Of a stretch of 64,000 bases of DNA, positions 1-8,720 are shown piece after piece. The DNA comes from Streptomyces atratus (lineage in GTDB: Bacteria > Actinomycetota > Actinomycetes > Streptomycetales > Streptomycetaceae): positions 62,001 to 126,000 of the forward strand of contig NZ_BMRN01000012.1 of the NCBI RefSeq assembly GCF_014648655.1, in the 5' to 3' direction. The first letter of the stretch is position 1. Each line of letters opens with the position of its first letter. Below the pieces are notes generated by a model. That model searched no databases. It worked only from the letters and a program-made list of their open reading frames with translations, and was not told where the DNA came from. The position numbers and the translations under genes are program-made.

Positions 1-2209
1 CCTCCTTGCCCAGCCGGGCATCCAGCGTGACCGTCCGTGCCGCCTTCAGCTCCACCACGGGCTCACCGGCGAGAGTGTAGTCCGTGACCTGGGACGAGGC
101 CTCGTCCCTGGTGTGTACGACACCCATGACGGAGTAGCGTCCCTGCGGCACGGCGACCCTCTTGGTCCCGTCCTGGGGGAAGACCTGCTGGACAGCCCCC
201 GTGTCCAGGTTGAACACCGCAACCTCGCCGGTCGCCGGGTTTCCGTGCCGGTCGATCGTGTTGAGCGTGAGGTCGACGGTGGGCACGTCCTTCGTGGCGC
301 CGACGGTGGTGCGGATCGCGGTGCCGTCGGGCGCGGTGGCGGTGATGATGCCGGTGTAGTCGCCCACGGCGCCGAGCTCGGGGTGGTAGGTCACCGTCAC
401 GCTCGCGGTGGAGTTCGCCGGGACCGTCACGCTGTTGGCGCTGAGCGTGAACATGCCGTCCGGCGGGGGTGCCGTCTCCCCGAGGCTGAACAGGCGGAGC
501 GACAGCGTGGTGTCCGCCGCGGAGGTGTTGACGTAGTCGATCGTCTTGGTGACCGGCGCGCTCTCGGCCGACTTCTTGCCCATGCTGACGACGGCGGGGC
601 TGGAGTACGTCGTGGCGTCGATCGCCTTGGGCACGTCGACGCGGCCGTTACCGCCCTGGTAGGCGTTGTACGAGCCCTGCTTGGCGGTGCTGACCAGCAC
701 CTGCTTGAGCCGGTCGGCGGACCAGTCGGGGTGGCGCTGGACGAGGATCGCTGCTGCGCCGGACACGTGCGGGGTGGCCATCGAGGTGCCGTTGGCCGCC
801 GTGTAGTTGGCGTCGACCGGGGTGCCCATCGTGGTGCCGGCGGCGCGGGCGGCGACGATGTCCACGCCCGGTGCGGTGATCTCCGGCTTGACCGCGAAGG
901 TGTCCTTGAGCGGTCCGCGGCTGGAGAAGTTCGCGAGCTGGTCCTGCTTGGACACCGCGCCGACGGTCAGCGCGGCGTCGGCGGCACCCGGCGAGCCCAC
1001 GGTCGACTTGCCCGGGCCCGTGTTGCCGGCCGCGATGACGAACAGCGCACCGGAGGACGCGGTGAGCTGGTTGACGGCCTCGCTGATCGGGTCGGTGCCG
1101 TCACTGGGGGCCACCGTGCCCAGGCTCATGCTGACGACGTCCGCACCCTGGGCCACCGCCCATTCCATGCCGGCGATGATTCCCGACTGGGGGCCTTCAC
1201 CGGCGCTGTTGAGGACCTTGCCGACGTACAGGTCGGCGCCCGGCGCCACGCCCTTGTACTTGCCGCCCGACGCGGCACCCGAGCCGGCGATGGTCGAGGC
1301 GACATGCGTGCCGTGACCGTGGTGGTCGACCGCATCGGGGTCGTCGGTGAAGTTCTGCGTCTCCTTCACCCGCCCCGCCACATCAGGGTGGTTGGGGTCG
1401 ACACCGGTGTCGAGGACGGCCACCTTGGTGCCGGTGCCGTCGTAGCCCTTCGCCCACGCGTCTGGCGCACCGATCTGCGGCACACTCTGGTCCAGCGTCA
1501 CCTGCACCGGCCGGTCGAGCCAGAGCTTCTTGATGCCATTGGCAAGCTTCGGCGCGGTCGTCGCGGCGGCGCTGTCGTCGTCGACCGCCTCCCAGAACGT
1601 CACCGCCTTCTTCTTGTTCGCGCGCAGTGCCACCGCGTTGGCGCTGGGCAGCTCGTCGTCCTTCACCGAACCGGCCGGCGCGGCCTGCTTGAGCGCCTTG
1701 CCCGCCTTGCCCGGCGCGCCCGAGAAGGTCGCCAGCAGCGGCACGGCGGGGCGGTGCGCGTCGTCGTAGCCGTACTCGACCAGCTTGGTGACGTTGAACA
1801 GCTCGCGGTCGAGCTCGTTCGCGGCAAGGTACGGCTGCGCTTTGTCCGGGATGACGTAGACCTCGTCGCCCACCTTGATGGAGGAGAACGCCGCCGGGGT
1901 GCCGTCGGGCGCGGGCGCGACCGTCGCCGCCTGCAAGCCGTTGGCGTGGCGCTCCAGCGTTACGACCTCGCCCGTGACGAGGGTGAGCGTGTGGGTGGCG
2001 ACAACCGGGCCGTTCTGCTGCGTCTGGGCCGCCCGGGTGGCCGGCGATTCGGCGGCTGCGACGGCGGGGATGCCGAGCGTCCCGGCCACGCAGGCCGTGG
2101 CGACCAGCGCCGTGAGTGCCCGATGTGAGCGGTGTGGCAAGCGCCGGAGTATGGGGATGGTCAGGTGGACCGGGGGCCTGGATGCCCCAGCCGGCGGTGA
2201 CTGTCTCAT
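1..2209 (-). CDS. Secreted S8 family (subtilisin-like) serine peptidase, C-terminus cut by window edge
   Basis: The gene runs leftward off the window, so only about 736 N-terminal codons are visible. The ATG at 2207-2209 is followed by a basic stretch and a hydrophobic segment ending AVAAA-ES, a typical Sec signal peptide. A propeptide of roughly 200 residues precedes the catalytic domain. The Asp motif (VLDTGVD, about residue 268), the His motif (HGHGTHVAS, about 301) and the Ser motif (GTSMATPHVSG, about 476) are all intact, so the enzyme should be active outside the cell. A beta-sandwich-type C-terminal region with repeated PANSTASVTVTY-like segments follows. The family degrades extracellular protein; the substrate cannot be told. 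No operon partner is visible on its 5' side, where a gene-free stretch of about 400 bp probably holds its promoter. Confidence 0.9.
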   Translation of the reverse strand, partial: MRQSPPAGASRPPVHLTIPILRRLPHRSHRALTALVATACVAGTLGIPAVAAAESPATRAAQTQQNGPVVATHTLTLVTGEVVTLERHANGLQAATVAPAPDGTPAAFSSIKVGDEVYVIPDKAQPYLAANELDRELFNVTKLVEYGYDDAHRPAVPLLATFSGAPGKAGKALKQAAPAGSVKDDELPSANAVALRANKKKAVTFWEAVDDDSAAATTAPKLANGIKKLWLDRPVQVTLDQSVPQIGAPDAWAKGYDGTGTKVAVLDTGVDPNHPDVAGRVKETQNFTDDPDAVDHHGHGTHVASTIAGSGAASGGKYKGVAPGADLYVGKVLNSAGEGPQSGIIAGMEWAVAQGADVVSMSLGTVAPSDGTDPISEAVNQLTASSGALFVIAAGNTGPGKSTVGSPGAADAALTVGAVSKQDQLANFSSRGPLKDTFAVKPEITAPGVDIVAARAAGTTMGTPVDANYTAANGTSMATPHVSGAAAILVQRHPDWSADRLKQVLVSTAKQGSYNAYQGGNGRVDVPKAIDATTYSSPAVVSMGKKSAESAPVTKTIDYVNTSAADTTLSLRLFSLGETAPPPDGMFTLSANSVTVPANSTASVTVTYHPELGAVGDYTGIITATAPDGTAIRTTVGATKDVPTVDLTLNTIDRHGNPATGEVAVFNLDTGAVQQVFPQDGTKRVAVPQGRYSVMGVVHTRDEASSQVTDYTLAGEPVVELKAARTVTLDARLGKE

Positions 2210-2608
2210 GCGGCAATGACCTTTTCTGAGGGGAGAATGCGCGCGGATACTACGCGGTTGCGGGGATTGCGCATCGCGCCGAATGGCTGCGATGAGCGTG
2301 GTGGGTGACGGCCGGTGCTGCTTCGGCCCGATCGGTGGTACAGCGCCGGGCGGCGAACGACGCGTCCCGCTGCTGCGGCAGTGACCTGGAACCGGTCGGC
2401 CTGCGGGGTTCGTCCCGGAACCTGGCCTTGTCGGGAAACCAGGGCCGGTTGAGGCGATCCGTCAGATGTGACCGTGCGGCAGAAGCCTTGCGCACGTGGG
2501 GGGACGAGTAGCGACGGGCGGAGGCGGTGATTCCATGACGCTGAGTGTTGTTCACGCACCGGCCACCGGACGACTGGGCAGATGACCCAATTTTGCTGCA
2601 GCGCCCGC
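2210..2608. other. Gene-free stretch between LAL regulator 3' end and subtilase start
   Basis: About 400 bp without a convincing coding frame. Short open frames occur on both strands but lack family-like sequence and a ribosome binding site. It lies directly upstream of the leftward subtilase, so the subtilase promoter is expected here, but no clear -35/-10 pair could be picked out. Confidence 0.4.
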
Positions 2609-5557
2609 CTAACGGTGCGCGCCGGCCGGGCTGTCGACGACGACGCCGGCTTCGACGACCTTCACGGCCAGCGCCGTCCGGGACGAGACCTCGAGCTTGC
2701 GCATCGCTGTCTCCACGTGCCGCGCGACCGTCTTCGGCGACAGGATGAGGACACCGGCGATCTCCCGGTTGGTCCGGCCTCCGACGAGCAGCCGGACTAC
2801 GTCGAGCTCACGGGGAGACAACTGATCGCCGTAGCTTCGCCGTCCACCGTGCCACGACGGACGCTTCACCCCGACACCGGATGCACGCAGTGTGTGCATG
2901 ACGCGCTCGGCGTCGCCACGAGCGCCGAGGGTGGACAACCCCTGGAAGGTTTCCGTCAGGAGGGAGAGAGCCGCATCGGGCTGGTCCGCACGTAGCAGAC
3001 AACGGGCCTGTCGCTCACGGCTGAGCAGGGCGTCGTACGGCCGCGGAAGGCCCTGCCACGCGTCGGCCGCACGCGCGAACAGTTCGGCGGCGCTGAGGGG
3101 ATCGTCTCGATGCTGGGCCAGGATCGCCCTGCAGGTCGACAAGGCGGCGTGCGGCCCAGGTGCGCGGCGATCACGCACTCCCGCTGCGAATGCGTCGACC
3201 AAGTCGCCGGCCTCGTCGATGCGGCCGGCCATGAGTAGTGCCTCGGTCCGGACCGGGGCGAGTTCGGTGGCCCAGATCCAGGTGCCCTTTCGTTCCAGGA
3301 ACCGGATCGGCTCATCGGTCAATTGCAGCGCGTCGTCGATCCGCCCGGCGCCGAGCCGGAGCCTGGCCAGGGCGCCGGCAGGTTCGACGGAATACTCCGC
3401 ACCGCCATGTCGGTCCGCCTGTTCAAGGACGCGCCGCAGGCACTCGTCCGCTCTGTCCTGGTCGCCGCGAGCCGCATACAGCAAGCCGGTGACCATGGCC
3501 GGCGCCAGGCGACTCACCGGCTGCAGGAGTTCCTCGTCACCGGCCAGCGATCCGGCCCGGTCGGCCAGCCCGTCCCAGTCTCCGGTGAGCCAGTCCAGGT
3601 GGGCCAGCGTCACCTGCCCGAGCCTACGAAGCTTCCGGTACTGATACGTGTCGGCCAGCCCTGCGGCCAGCGTGAGCAACCGCCTCGCCTCCGGGTACCT
3701 TCCCCAGATCAGCGCCATGTGCCCGACGTTGAGTTGGCCGACCGTGATGTGCTGCCTCTCCGCGGCGGTGGACGCGTCATCGGCGATCAACGCCGCCTCC
3801 GCCCACCCCTCCTCCTCACCGAGCAGCAATAGCCCGCTCGCCCGTCCGACCCGGATGCTCAGCCGGTCCACCGGCGCCATCGAGACCGGCACCTGCGCAA
3901 CGCGCCGCAGCCACCTGAGGTGTTCGGCCGCCGGTGTCGTCGTCCCGTACGGCAGGCCGAGAAACACCATGGCGCGGGTTGCCTTCACCGGGTCGTGCCC
4001 GAGGTCGGGCAGCGCTCGTTCCATCTCGATCCGGGACTGCTCGAACGCCTCCATCTGCTGCAGCAGCCGGGCGACATGGAAGCGGATCTCCGCTCCCTCG
4101 CTCGGCGTCGGCTCACCGGTGTCCAGCACGAGGCGGAGAGCGTCCATGAGTTCGCGGTAGCGTTCGTGCCCGCTGAGCAGACAGAACGGAACCTTGCTGG
4201 TCAGCCGCACCACGTCGGCGGGCGGCAGGTCGGCGTTGGTGAGCAGATCGTGCACCAGGACGACCGCCGTCGCATCGTCACCCGAGGCGAGGGCGAGGTC
4301 GGCAGACTGTTCCGTGTACCGGCACCATGCCGTCGTGTCGCCGGCCTCCCGGAAGTGGCGCGCGAGCTGGGCGACCGGGGACGGGGTGGTGCCTTCGCGG
4401 ACGTGTGCGGCACGCAGGTGCATCGCCCGCCGCTGCGGTACAGGAATCGCCTCGTACACCGCGCGGCACGCCAGCATGTGCCGGAACGAGACCAGCCCGC
4501 GCTGGTCCTCGCTCAGTAGCCCCGAACCCACTGCCTCCGCCAGGCCTGCCAGCCTGCTCGCCGGATCGCCTTCCAGAGCCATCACCTCGACGACGGCGTC
4601 CTCGGGGGCGGGGTCGGTGAGTACGGCGGCCGCGCGCAACGCCGCCTGCGCCGCCGGGCCGAGCCGTGCGCCGCGTTCCAGTACGACGTCCCGCACTGTC
4701 GGCGGTACGTCGATCTCACTCAGTCGCTGCCGCACCCAGGAATCATCCCGCCGGGTCGGGTCAGCGCGGTTCCACATCAGCCGGACGGACTCTTCGACCG
4801 CGAGCGGAAGCCCGTCGGTCCGGTCGTGCAGGATGGTCGCGAACTCGTCGGAAACCCGTTCCCCACCCAGCATCGAGGACACCATCGCGGCAGTCCCAAG
4901 AACATCCAACGGCTCCAACGGCAGCCGCAGCCGCGCCGCACCCGCCGGTTGCCGCGACGACAACCGCAGCAGCAGAGAGTCCGGCGCGATCTCCTCCGGA
5001 CGATAGCTCACGAGCAAACTGACCTGTTGTCGCGGACGTGATGCCAGGAACAGCAGAAACTCCAGGGTCGCCTCATCTGCCCAGTGCACGTCCTCAACCG
5101 TGAGCAACCCGATCTCGAGCCGTTCGAGGATCTCCTCGATGGCCCGGAACAGCCGGTGTCGTGCCGCTGCTGCGTCTTCGGCCGGGTCGGGTGCGGGCGG
5201 CAACGCCGATGCCCACTCGGGGAACAACGGCCGGAGCGCCCCCGCCAACCCGCTCAGGCCGAGCCGGGCGACATCCTCGGTGGCCGGCCGGATCGCGTCC
5301 ACCACCGGCCCGAGCGTAAAAGGCTGCCGAACAGCCGGACATGCAGCCATCAGCACCCGCTGCCGGGCCGGGGCATGCGCCGCGAGCAGTTCCTGGATCA
5401 GCCGGCTCTTACCGATCCCGGCCTCGCCCTCGATCAGTACGACCACCGGCGGGTCGGACAACGCGGCTTTCAAGGCGGCGAGTTCGCGCTCGCGTCCTAC
5501 CAAACCGGGTGATGCGATCGCCGGCAGGTCGCGTGTGTCAGAATCGCTGGTAGACAT
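2609..5557 (-). CDS. LuxR family ATP-binding regulator (LAL/MalT-like, 982 aa)
   Basis: A large transcription activator of the LAL type. An AAA/ORC-like ATPase begins at residue 19 with GREREL; the Walker A motif GEAGIGKS is at about 44-51 and the Walker B-like LLTVEDVHWADEA follows. A long helical, TPR-like middle region of about 550 residues comes next, and a LuxR-type HTH closes the protein (LSPRELDVVRLL, then NREIAGVLILSPKTVARHVE). The open frame extends 44 codons further upstream, but the ATG at 5555-5557 (MSTSDSDTRD) starts the conserved part and is preferred. Family members respond to small molecules and often control secreted enzymes or secondary metabolism. The target here is unknown; the downstream subtilase on the same strand is a candidate only by position. 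Confidence 0.9.
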   Translation of the reverse strand: MSTSDSDTRDLPAIASPGLVGRERELAALKAALSDPPVVVLIEGEAGIGKSRLIQELLAAHAPARQRVLMAACPAVRQPFTLGPVVDAIRPATEDVARLGLSGLAGALRPLFPEWASALPPAPDPAEDAAAARHRLFRAIEEILERLEIGLLTVEDVHWADEATLEFLLFLASRPRQQVSLLVSYRPEEIAPDSLLLRLSSRQPAGAARLRLPLEPLDVLGTAAMVSSMLGGERVSDEFATILHDRTDGLPLAVEESVRLMWNRADPTRRDDSWVRQRLSEIDVPPTVRDVVLERGARLGPAAQAALRAAAVLTDPAPEDAVVEVMALEGDPASRLAGLAEAVGSGLLSEDQRGLVSFRHMLACRAVYEAIPVPQRRAMHLRAAHVREGTTPSPVAQLARHFREAGDTTAWCRYTEQSADLALASGDDATAVVLVHDLLTNADLPPADVVRLTSKVPFCLLSGHERYRELMDALRLVLDTGEPTPSEGAEIRFHVARLLQQMEAFEQSRIEMERALPDLGHDPVKATRAMVFLGLPYGTTTPAAEHLRWLRRVAQVPVSMAPVDRLSIRVGRASGLLLLGEEEGWAEAALIADDASTAAERQHITVGQLNVGHMALIWGRYPEARRLLTLAAGLADTYQYRKLRRLGQVTLAHLDWLTGDWDGLADRAGSLAGDEELLQPVSRLAPAMVTGLLYAARGDQDRADECLRRVLEQADRHGGAEYSVEPAGALARLRLGAGRIDDALQLTDEPIRFLERKGTWIWATELAPVRTEALLMAGRIDEAGDLVDAFAAGVRDRRAPGPHAALSTCRAILAQHRDDPLSAAELFARAADAWQGLPRPYDALLSRERQARCLLRADQPDAALSLLTETFQGLSTLGARGDAERVMHTLRASGVGVKRPSWHGGRRSYGDQLSPRELDVVRLLVGGRTNREIAGVLILSPKTVARHVETAMRKLEVSSRTALAVKVVEAGVVVDSPAGAHR

Positions 5558-5997
5558 TCGCCCCACTGTCGGAGACAGGCGACGGTGTGCCCGAACCGTC
5601 GTCTTCCGTGAACAATATGACCAGAGGTTACAAGGCGGGGTGGCAGGGGGATAGGCCACGTTCAAAGGCGTGGTGCAGAAGGCGATCACTGTGGAGTTCC
5701 GGGGCTGAGGTTTGTGCTGCCATCCCGCCCGCCCGGGGGCAGAGACCTCCGTGTCACTTGCCCCAGCCTCACATCGGTCCGCTCCGCCGCCGTGGCGCTA
5801 CGGACCGGCGGACGCCGCACCGGTGCCGCGTTCTTGCACCGCATGTGCGCGGTCTTTGACGGCGGGGTTCCCCGAAGGGGCATCACGTGCTCTGCTGAAG
5901 CTCAGCAGTTGTCACCGGCAGAGCTGACGGAAAAGGCAGGCGGAGCAGCCTGACTCGGCGAACTCCTTGAGCGTCGGCGTCGGGTCGGTCAGCAACC
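5558..5997. other. Gene-free stretch upstream of LAL regulator
   Basis: About 440 bp with no recognisable gene. Codon-position composition is irregular in all frames. It probably holds the LAL promoter near 5558-5650 and runs into the mobile-element remnants that start near 5998. Confidence 0.35.
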
Positions 5998-6139
5998 GAA
6001 TAGCCAGTCGGCAGATCCCGCCACGGAACACCCGTCCGCAGCCGGTACAGGGTCCCGTTGGTCACCTCCGATGCCTCTTGCGTTGCCCACCCCGCCCGAC
6101 GATTTCCGGCAGGTGCCGATCCGACCGAGCCCACTCCGT
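5998..6139 (-). pseudogene. IS5-family transposase fragment, frameshifted
   Basis: On the minus strand one frame reads EWARSDRHLPEIVGRGGQ and KRHR, which resembles the N-terminal part of IS5-type transposases (the EW..i.p.LP...GRGGQ region). The continuing homology is in another frame, VTNGTLYRLRTGVPWRDLPT, the well-conserved xNGxLYRLRTGxPWRDLP block. The two blocks are adjacent but out of frame, and neither has a start codon or the DDE region. It is therefore a short, frameshifted relic of an insertion sequence. No inverted-repeat ends were found for it. Confidence 0.7.
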
Positions 6140-6189
6140 GCCGGGTGATCGGCATCCTGGCCGGGTTCCGAACAGCAGTCAGCTGCCGC

Positions 6190-6327
6190 AGCCAGGCCAT
6201 CCTGGGGCACAGTCACTTCGACACGACGATGTCGGTTCACACCCACGCCGCGCTACAGGCGCAGCGCGAGGCCCTGGACAGGGTAGGGGCACTGCTTGCG
6301 GCTGATGTGAGCGATGCCGGATCGTGA
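6190..6327 (+). pseudogene. C-terminal fragment of a tyrosine recombinase/integrase
   Basis: The last 45 residues of an open frame ending at TGA 6325-6327 read QAILGHSHFDTTMSVHTHA followed by a helical tail REALDRVGALL. This matches the box II end of phage-type integrases (xxLGHxxxxTTMxxYTH). The tyrosine nucleophile expected before THA is replaced by His, and everything upstream of the LGH motif, including the Arg-Lys-His-x-x-Arg core, is missing. It is a dead fragment and, with the neighbouring transposase relic, marks an old integration site. Confidence 0.65.
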
Positions 6328-6501
6328 GAAAGGGGCGTTTCGGCCCCGGGTGACGGAGGAGGGGAGACGGTTGCCCGGCAAGGATGCTTGTATGGGGGCG
6401 CCGAGTTGGATGCCTGCCTGATGCTCTTCAGGAACTGATGTCAGCAACTGGTGTCACGACCGGCCCGGATAGCCCCTGACCTGTAAGAAGACGGACTCAA
6501 C

Positions 6502-7335
6502 ATGAAGATCCTGATCAGCGCGGATATGGAAGGCGCCACCGGCGTGACCTGGCCGGCCGATGTGCTGCCGGGTACCCCGCAGTGGGAGCGGTGCCGTTCC
6601 ATGTTCACCTCCGACGTGAACGCGGCGGCGCTCGGCTTCTACGACGGTGGTGCCGACGAGGTGCTCATCAACGAGGCCCACTGGTCCATGCGCAACCTCC
6701 TGCTGGAGCAGCTCGACGACCGGGTCCAGATGCTCACCGGAAGGCACAAGTCCCTGTCCATGGTGGAGGGCATCCAGCACGGCGATGTCGATGCCATCGC
6801 CTTCGTCGGCTACCACACGGGCGCCGGCGCGGAAGGGGTCCTCGCCCACACCTATCTGGCGAACTCCATCACAGGGGTCTGGCTCAACGGCGCCCGGGCC
6901 AGCGAGGGGCTCCTCAACGCGCATGTGGTGGCCGAGTACGGCGTTCCCGTCGTCCTCGTCACCGGCGACGACCTGACCTGTGTGGACGCGGACGGGTACG
7001 CCCCCGGAGCCCGCAAGGTCGCCGTGAAGGACTATGTGTCGCGGTACGCGGCGGTGTGCCGCACCCCGGCCCGTACCGCCGCGGACATCCGTGCGGCGGC
7101 CAAGGACGCGACCGCGCTCGCCGTGCGGCACACCCCGGTGGAGGGCGGCCCCTTCACCGTCGAGCTGGAGTTCGACGCCGAGCATCTGGCCGCGGCGGCC
7201 ACCGTGGTCCCCGGCGTGGCGCCCAGCGGTGAACGGCGCGTCGCCTATACCAGCGCGACGATGTACGAAGGCATCCGCACGTTCAAGGCGGTGACGACGA
7301 TCGTGTCGTCCGCCGTGGAGGAACAGTATGGCTGA
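6502..7335 (+). CDS. M55 family D-aminopeptidase (DppA-like)
   Basis: A 277-residue cytoplasmic zinc peptidase of the DppA family, which releases N-terminal D-amino acids such as D-Ala from short peptides. The family ligands are all visible: Asp8 and Glu10 in SADMEGATGV, His60 in EAHWSMRN, His104 in VGYHTGAG, the nucleophile-like His in LAHTYLAN at about 115 and Glu at about 133 in GARASEGLLNAH. Length matches the family (about 270-280). It is the first gene of a compact same-strand set of four hydrolases and overlaps the next gene by 8 bp, implying translational coupling. The upstream 170 bp are gene-free and should carry the operon promoter. Confidence 0.93.
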   Translation: MKILISADMEGATGVTWPADVLPGTPQWERCRSMFTSDVNAAALGFYDGGADEVLINEAHWSMRNLLLEQLDDRVQMLTGRHKSLSMVEGIQHGDVDAIAFVGYHTGAGAEGVLAHTYLANSITGVWLNGARASEGLLNAHVVAEYGVPVVLVTGDDLTCVDADGYAPGARKVAVKDYVSRYAAVCRTPARTAADIRAAAKDATALAVRHTPVEGGPFTVELEFDAEHLAAAATVVPGVAPSGERRVAYTSATMYEGIRTFKAVTTIVSSAVEEQYG

Positions 7336-8698
7336 GGCGACCCACCCCCAGGAGAGCGCCGAGAGCGCCGAGAGCGCCGAGAGCGTCGACGAGCGGGCGC
7401 TCGACGAATCGGTGACGTTCACCTCCGAACTGATCCGGATCGACACCACCAACCGCGGCGGCGGCGACTGCCGGGAACGACCGGCCGCCGAGTACGTTGC
7501 CGAGCGGCTGGCCGCCGCCGGACTGGAACCCACCCTGCTGGAACGCACCCCGGGGCGCACCAATGTGGTGGCCCGGATTGCCGGAACCGACCCGTCCGCC
7601 GACGCCCTGCTCGTACACGGCCATCTCGACGTCGTCCCGGCCGAGGCCGGCGACTGGACCGTGCACCCCTTCTCCGGGGAGGTCCGCGACGGTGTCGTCT
7701 GGGGGCGCGGCGCCATCGACATGAAGAACATGGACGCGATGGTGCTGGCCGTCGTCCGGGCCTGGGCGCGGACCGGTGTCCGGCCCCGCCGCGACATCGT
7801 GATCGCGTACACCGCCGACGAGGAGGCCAGCGCCGAGGACGGCTCCGGCTTCCTCGCCGACCGGCACGCCGAACTCTTCGAAGGGTGCACGGAGGGCATC
7901 AGCGAATCCGGCGCCTTCACCTTCCACGCCGGACCGGACATGCCGCTCTACCCGATCGCCGCCGGTGAGCGCGGCACCGCCTGGCTGAAACTCACCGCGC
8001 GCGGCAAGGCGGGGCACGGCTCCAAGGTCAACAAGGCCAACGCGGTCAGCGCACTCGCCGCGGCCGTCGCCCGGATCGGCGAGCACCGGTGGCCGGTCCG
8101 GCTCACCCCGACCGTGCGCGCCGCGCTCACCGAGATCGCCGCGCTGTACGGCATCCGCGCCGACCTCGACGCCCCCGGCTTCGACGTGGACGAGCTCCTC
8201 GGCAAGCTCGGACCGGCCGCCGCCCTGGTCGAGCCGACCGTCCGCAACAGCTCCAACCCGACCATGCTGGAGGCCGGGTACAAGGTCAATGTGATCCCCG
8301 GCCACGCCACCGCCTTCATCGACGGCCGGATGGTGCCCGGCGGCGAGGACGAGTTCCACACCACCCTGGACCGGCTGACCGGACCCGATGTCGACTGGGA
8401 GTTCCACCACCGCGAGGTCCCGCTGCAGGCCCCGGTCGACTCGCCGACCTTCGCGAAGCTGCGCGCCGCCGTCGAGCGCTTCGACCCGGACGGCCACGTC
8501 GTGCCGTACTGCATGTCGGGCGGCACGGACGCCAAGCAGTTCTCCCGGCTCGGCATCACCGGCTACGGCTTCTCACCGCTGAAGCTGCCCGCCGGCTTCG
8601 ACTACCAGGCGCTGTTCCACGGCGTCGACGAACGCGTCCCCGTCGAGGCACTGCACTTCGGCGTCCGCGTCCTCGATCACTATCTGCGCACGGCCTGA
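7328..8698 (+). CDS. M20/M25/M40 family metallo-peptidase (ArgE/DapE/ACY1-like)
   Basis: A 456-residue dinuclear zinc amidase/dipeptidase. The metal-binding signatures LLVHGHLDVVPA, GRGAIDMKN and YTADEEAS (with the general-base Glu) are present, followed by a dimerisation/lid region and the final His region ALFHGVDERVP. The ATG lies inside the end of the M55 gene. Residues 8-20 are a low-complexity run of Glu-Ser-Ala repeats encoded by near-identical 9-bp units (7351-7385), which is not part of the fold. The family hydrolyses N-acyl amino acids or dipeptides. In this operon a dipeptidase role, acting on products of the S9 and S66 enzymes, fits best. Confidence 0.92.
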   Translation: MAEATHPQESAESAESAESVDERALDESVTFTSELIRIDTTNRGGGDCRERPAAEYVAERLAAAGLEPTLLERTPGRTNVVARIAGTDPSADALLVHGHLDVVPAEAGDWTVHPFSGEVRDGVVWGRGAIDMKNMDAMVLAVVRAWARTGVRPRRDIVIAYTADEEASAEDGSGFLADRHAELFEGCTEGISESGAFTFHAGPDMPLYPIAAGERGTAWLKLTARGKAGHGSKVNKANAVSALAAAVARIGEHRWPVRLTPTVRAALTEIAALYGIRADLDAPGFDVDELLGKLGPAAALVEPTVRNSSNPTMLEAGYKVNVIPGHATAFIDGRMVPGGEDEFHTTLDRLTGPDVDWEFHHREVPLQAPVDSPTFAKLRAAVERFDPDGHVVPYCMSGGTDAKQFSRLGITGYGFSPLKLPAGFDYQALFHGVDERVPVEALHFGVRVLDHYLRTA

Positions 8699-8720
8699 CC
8701 CGGTACGGGGGGAATTGATC

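Noticed and set aside
113..2128. A long plus-strand open frame opposite the subtilase
   Set aside because: The opposite strand encodes a complete S8 catalytic domain; the plus-strand frame is Arg/Gly/Val-rich with no family likeness, typical of antisense shadows in high-GC DNA.
5714..5953. A possible 79-residue plus-strand protein
   Set aside because: No ribosome site, no family-like sequence and irregular codon-position composition.
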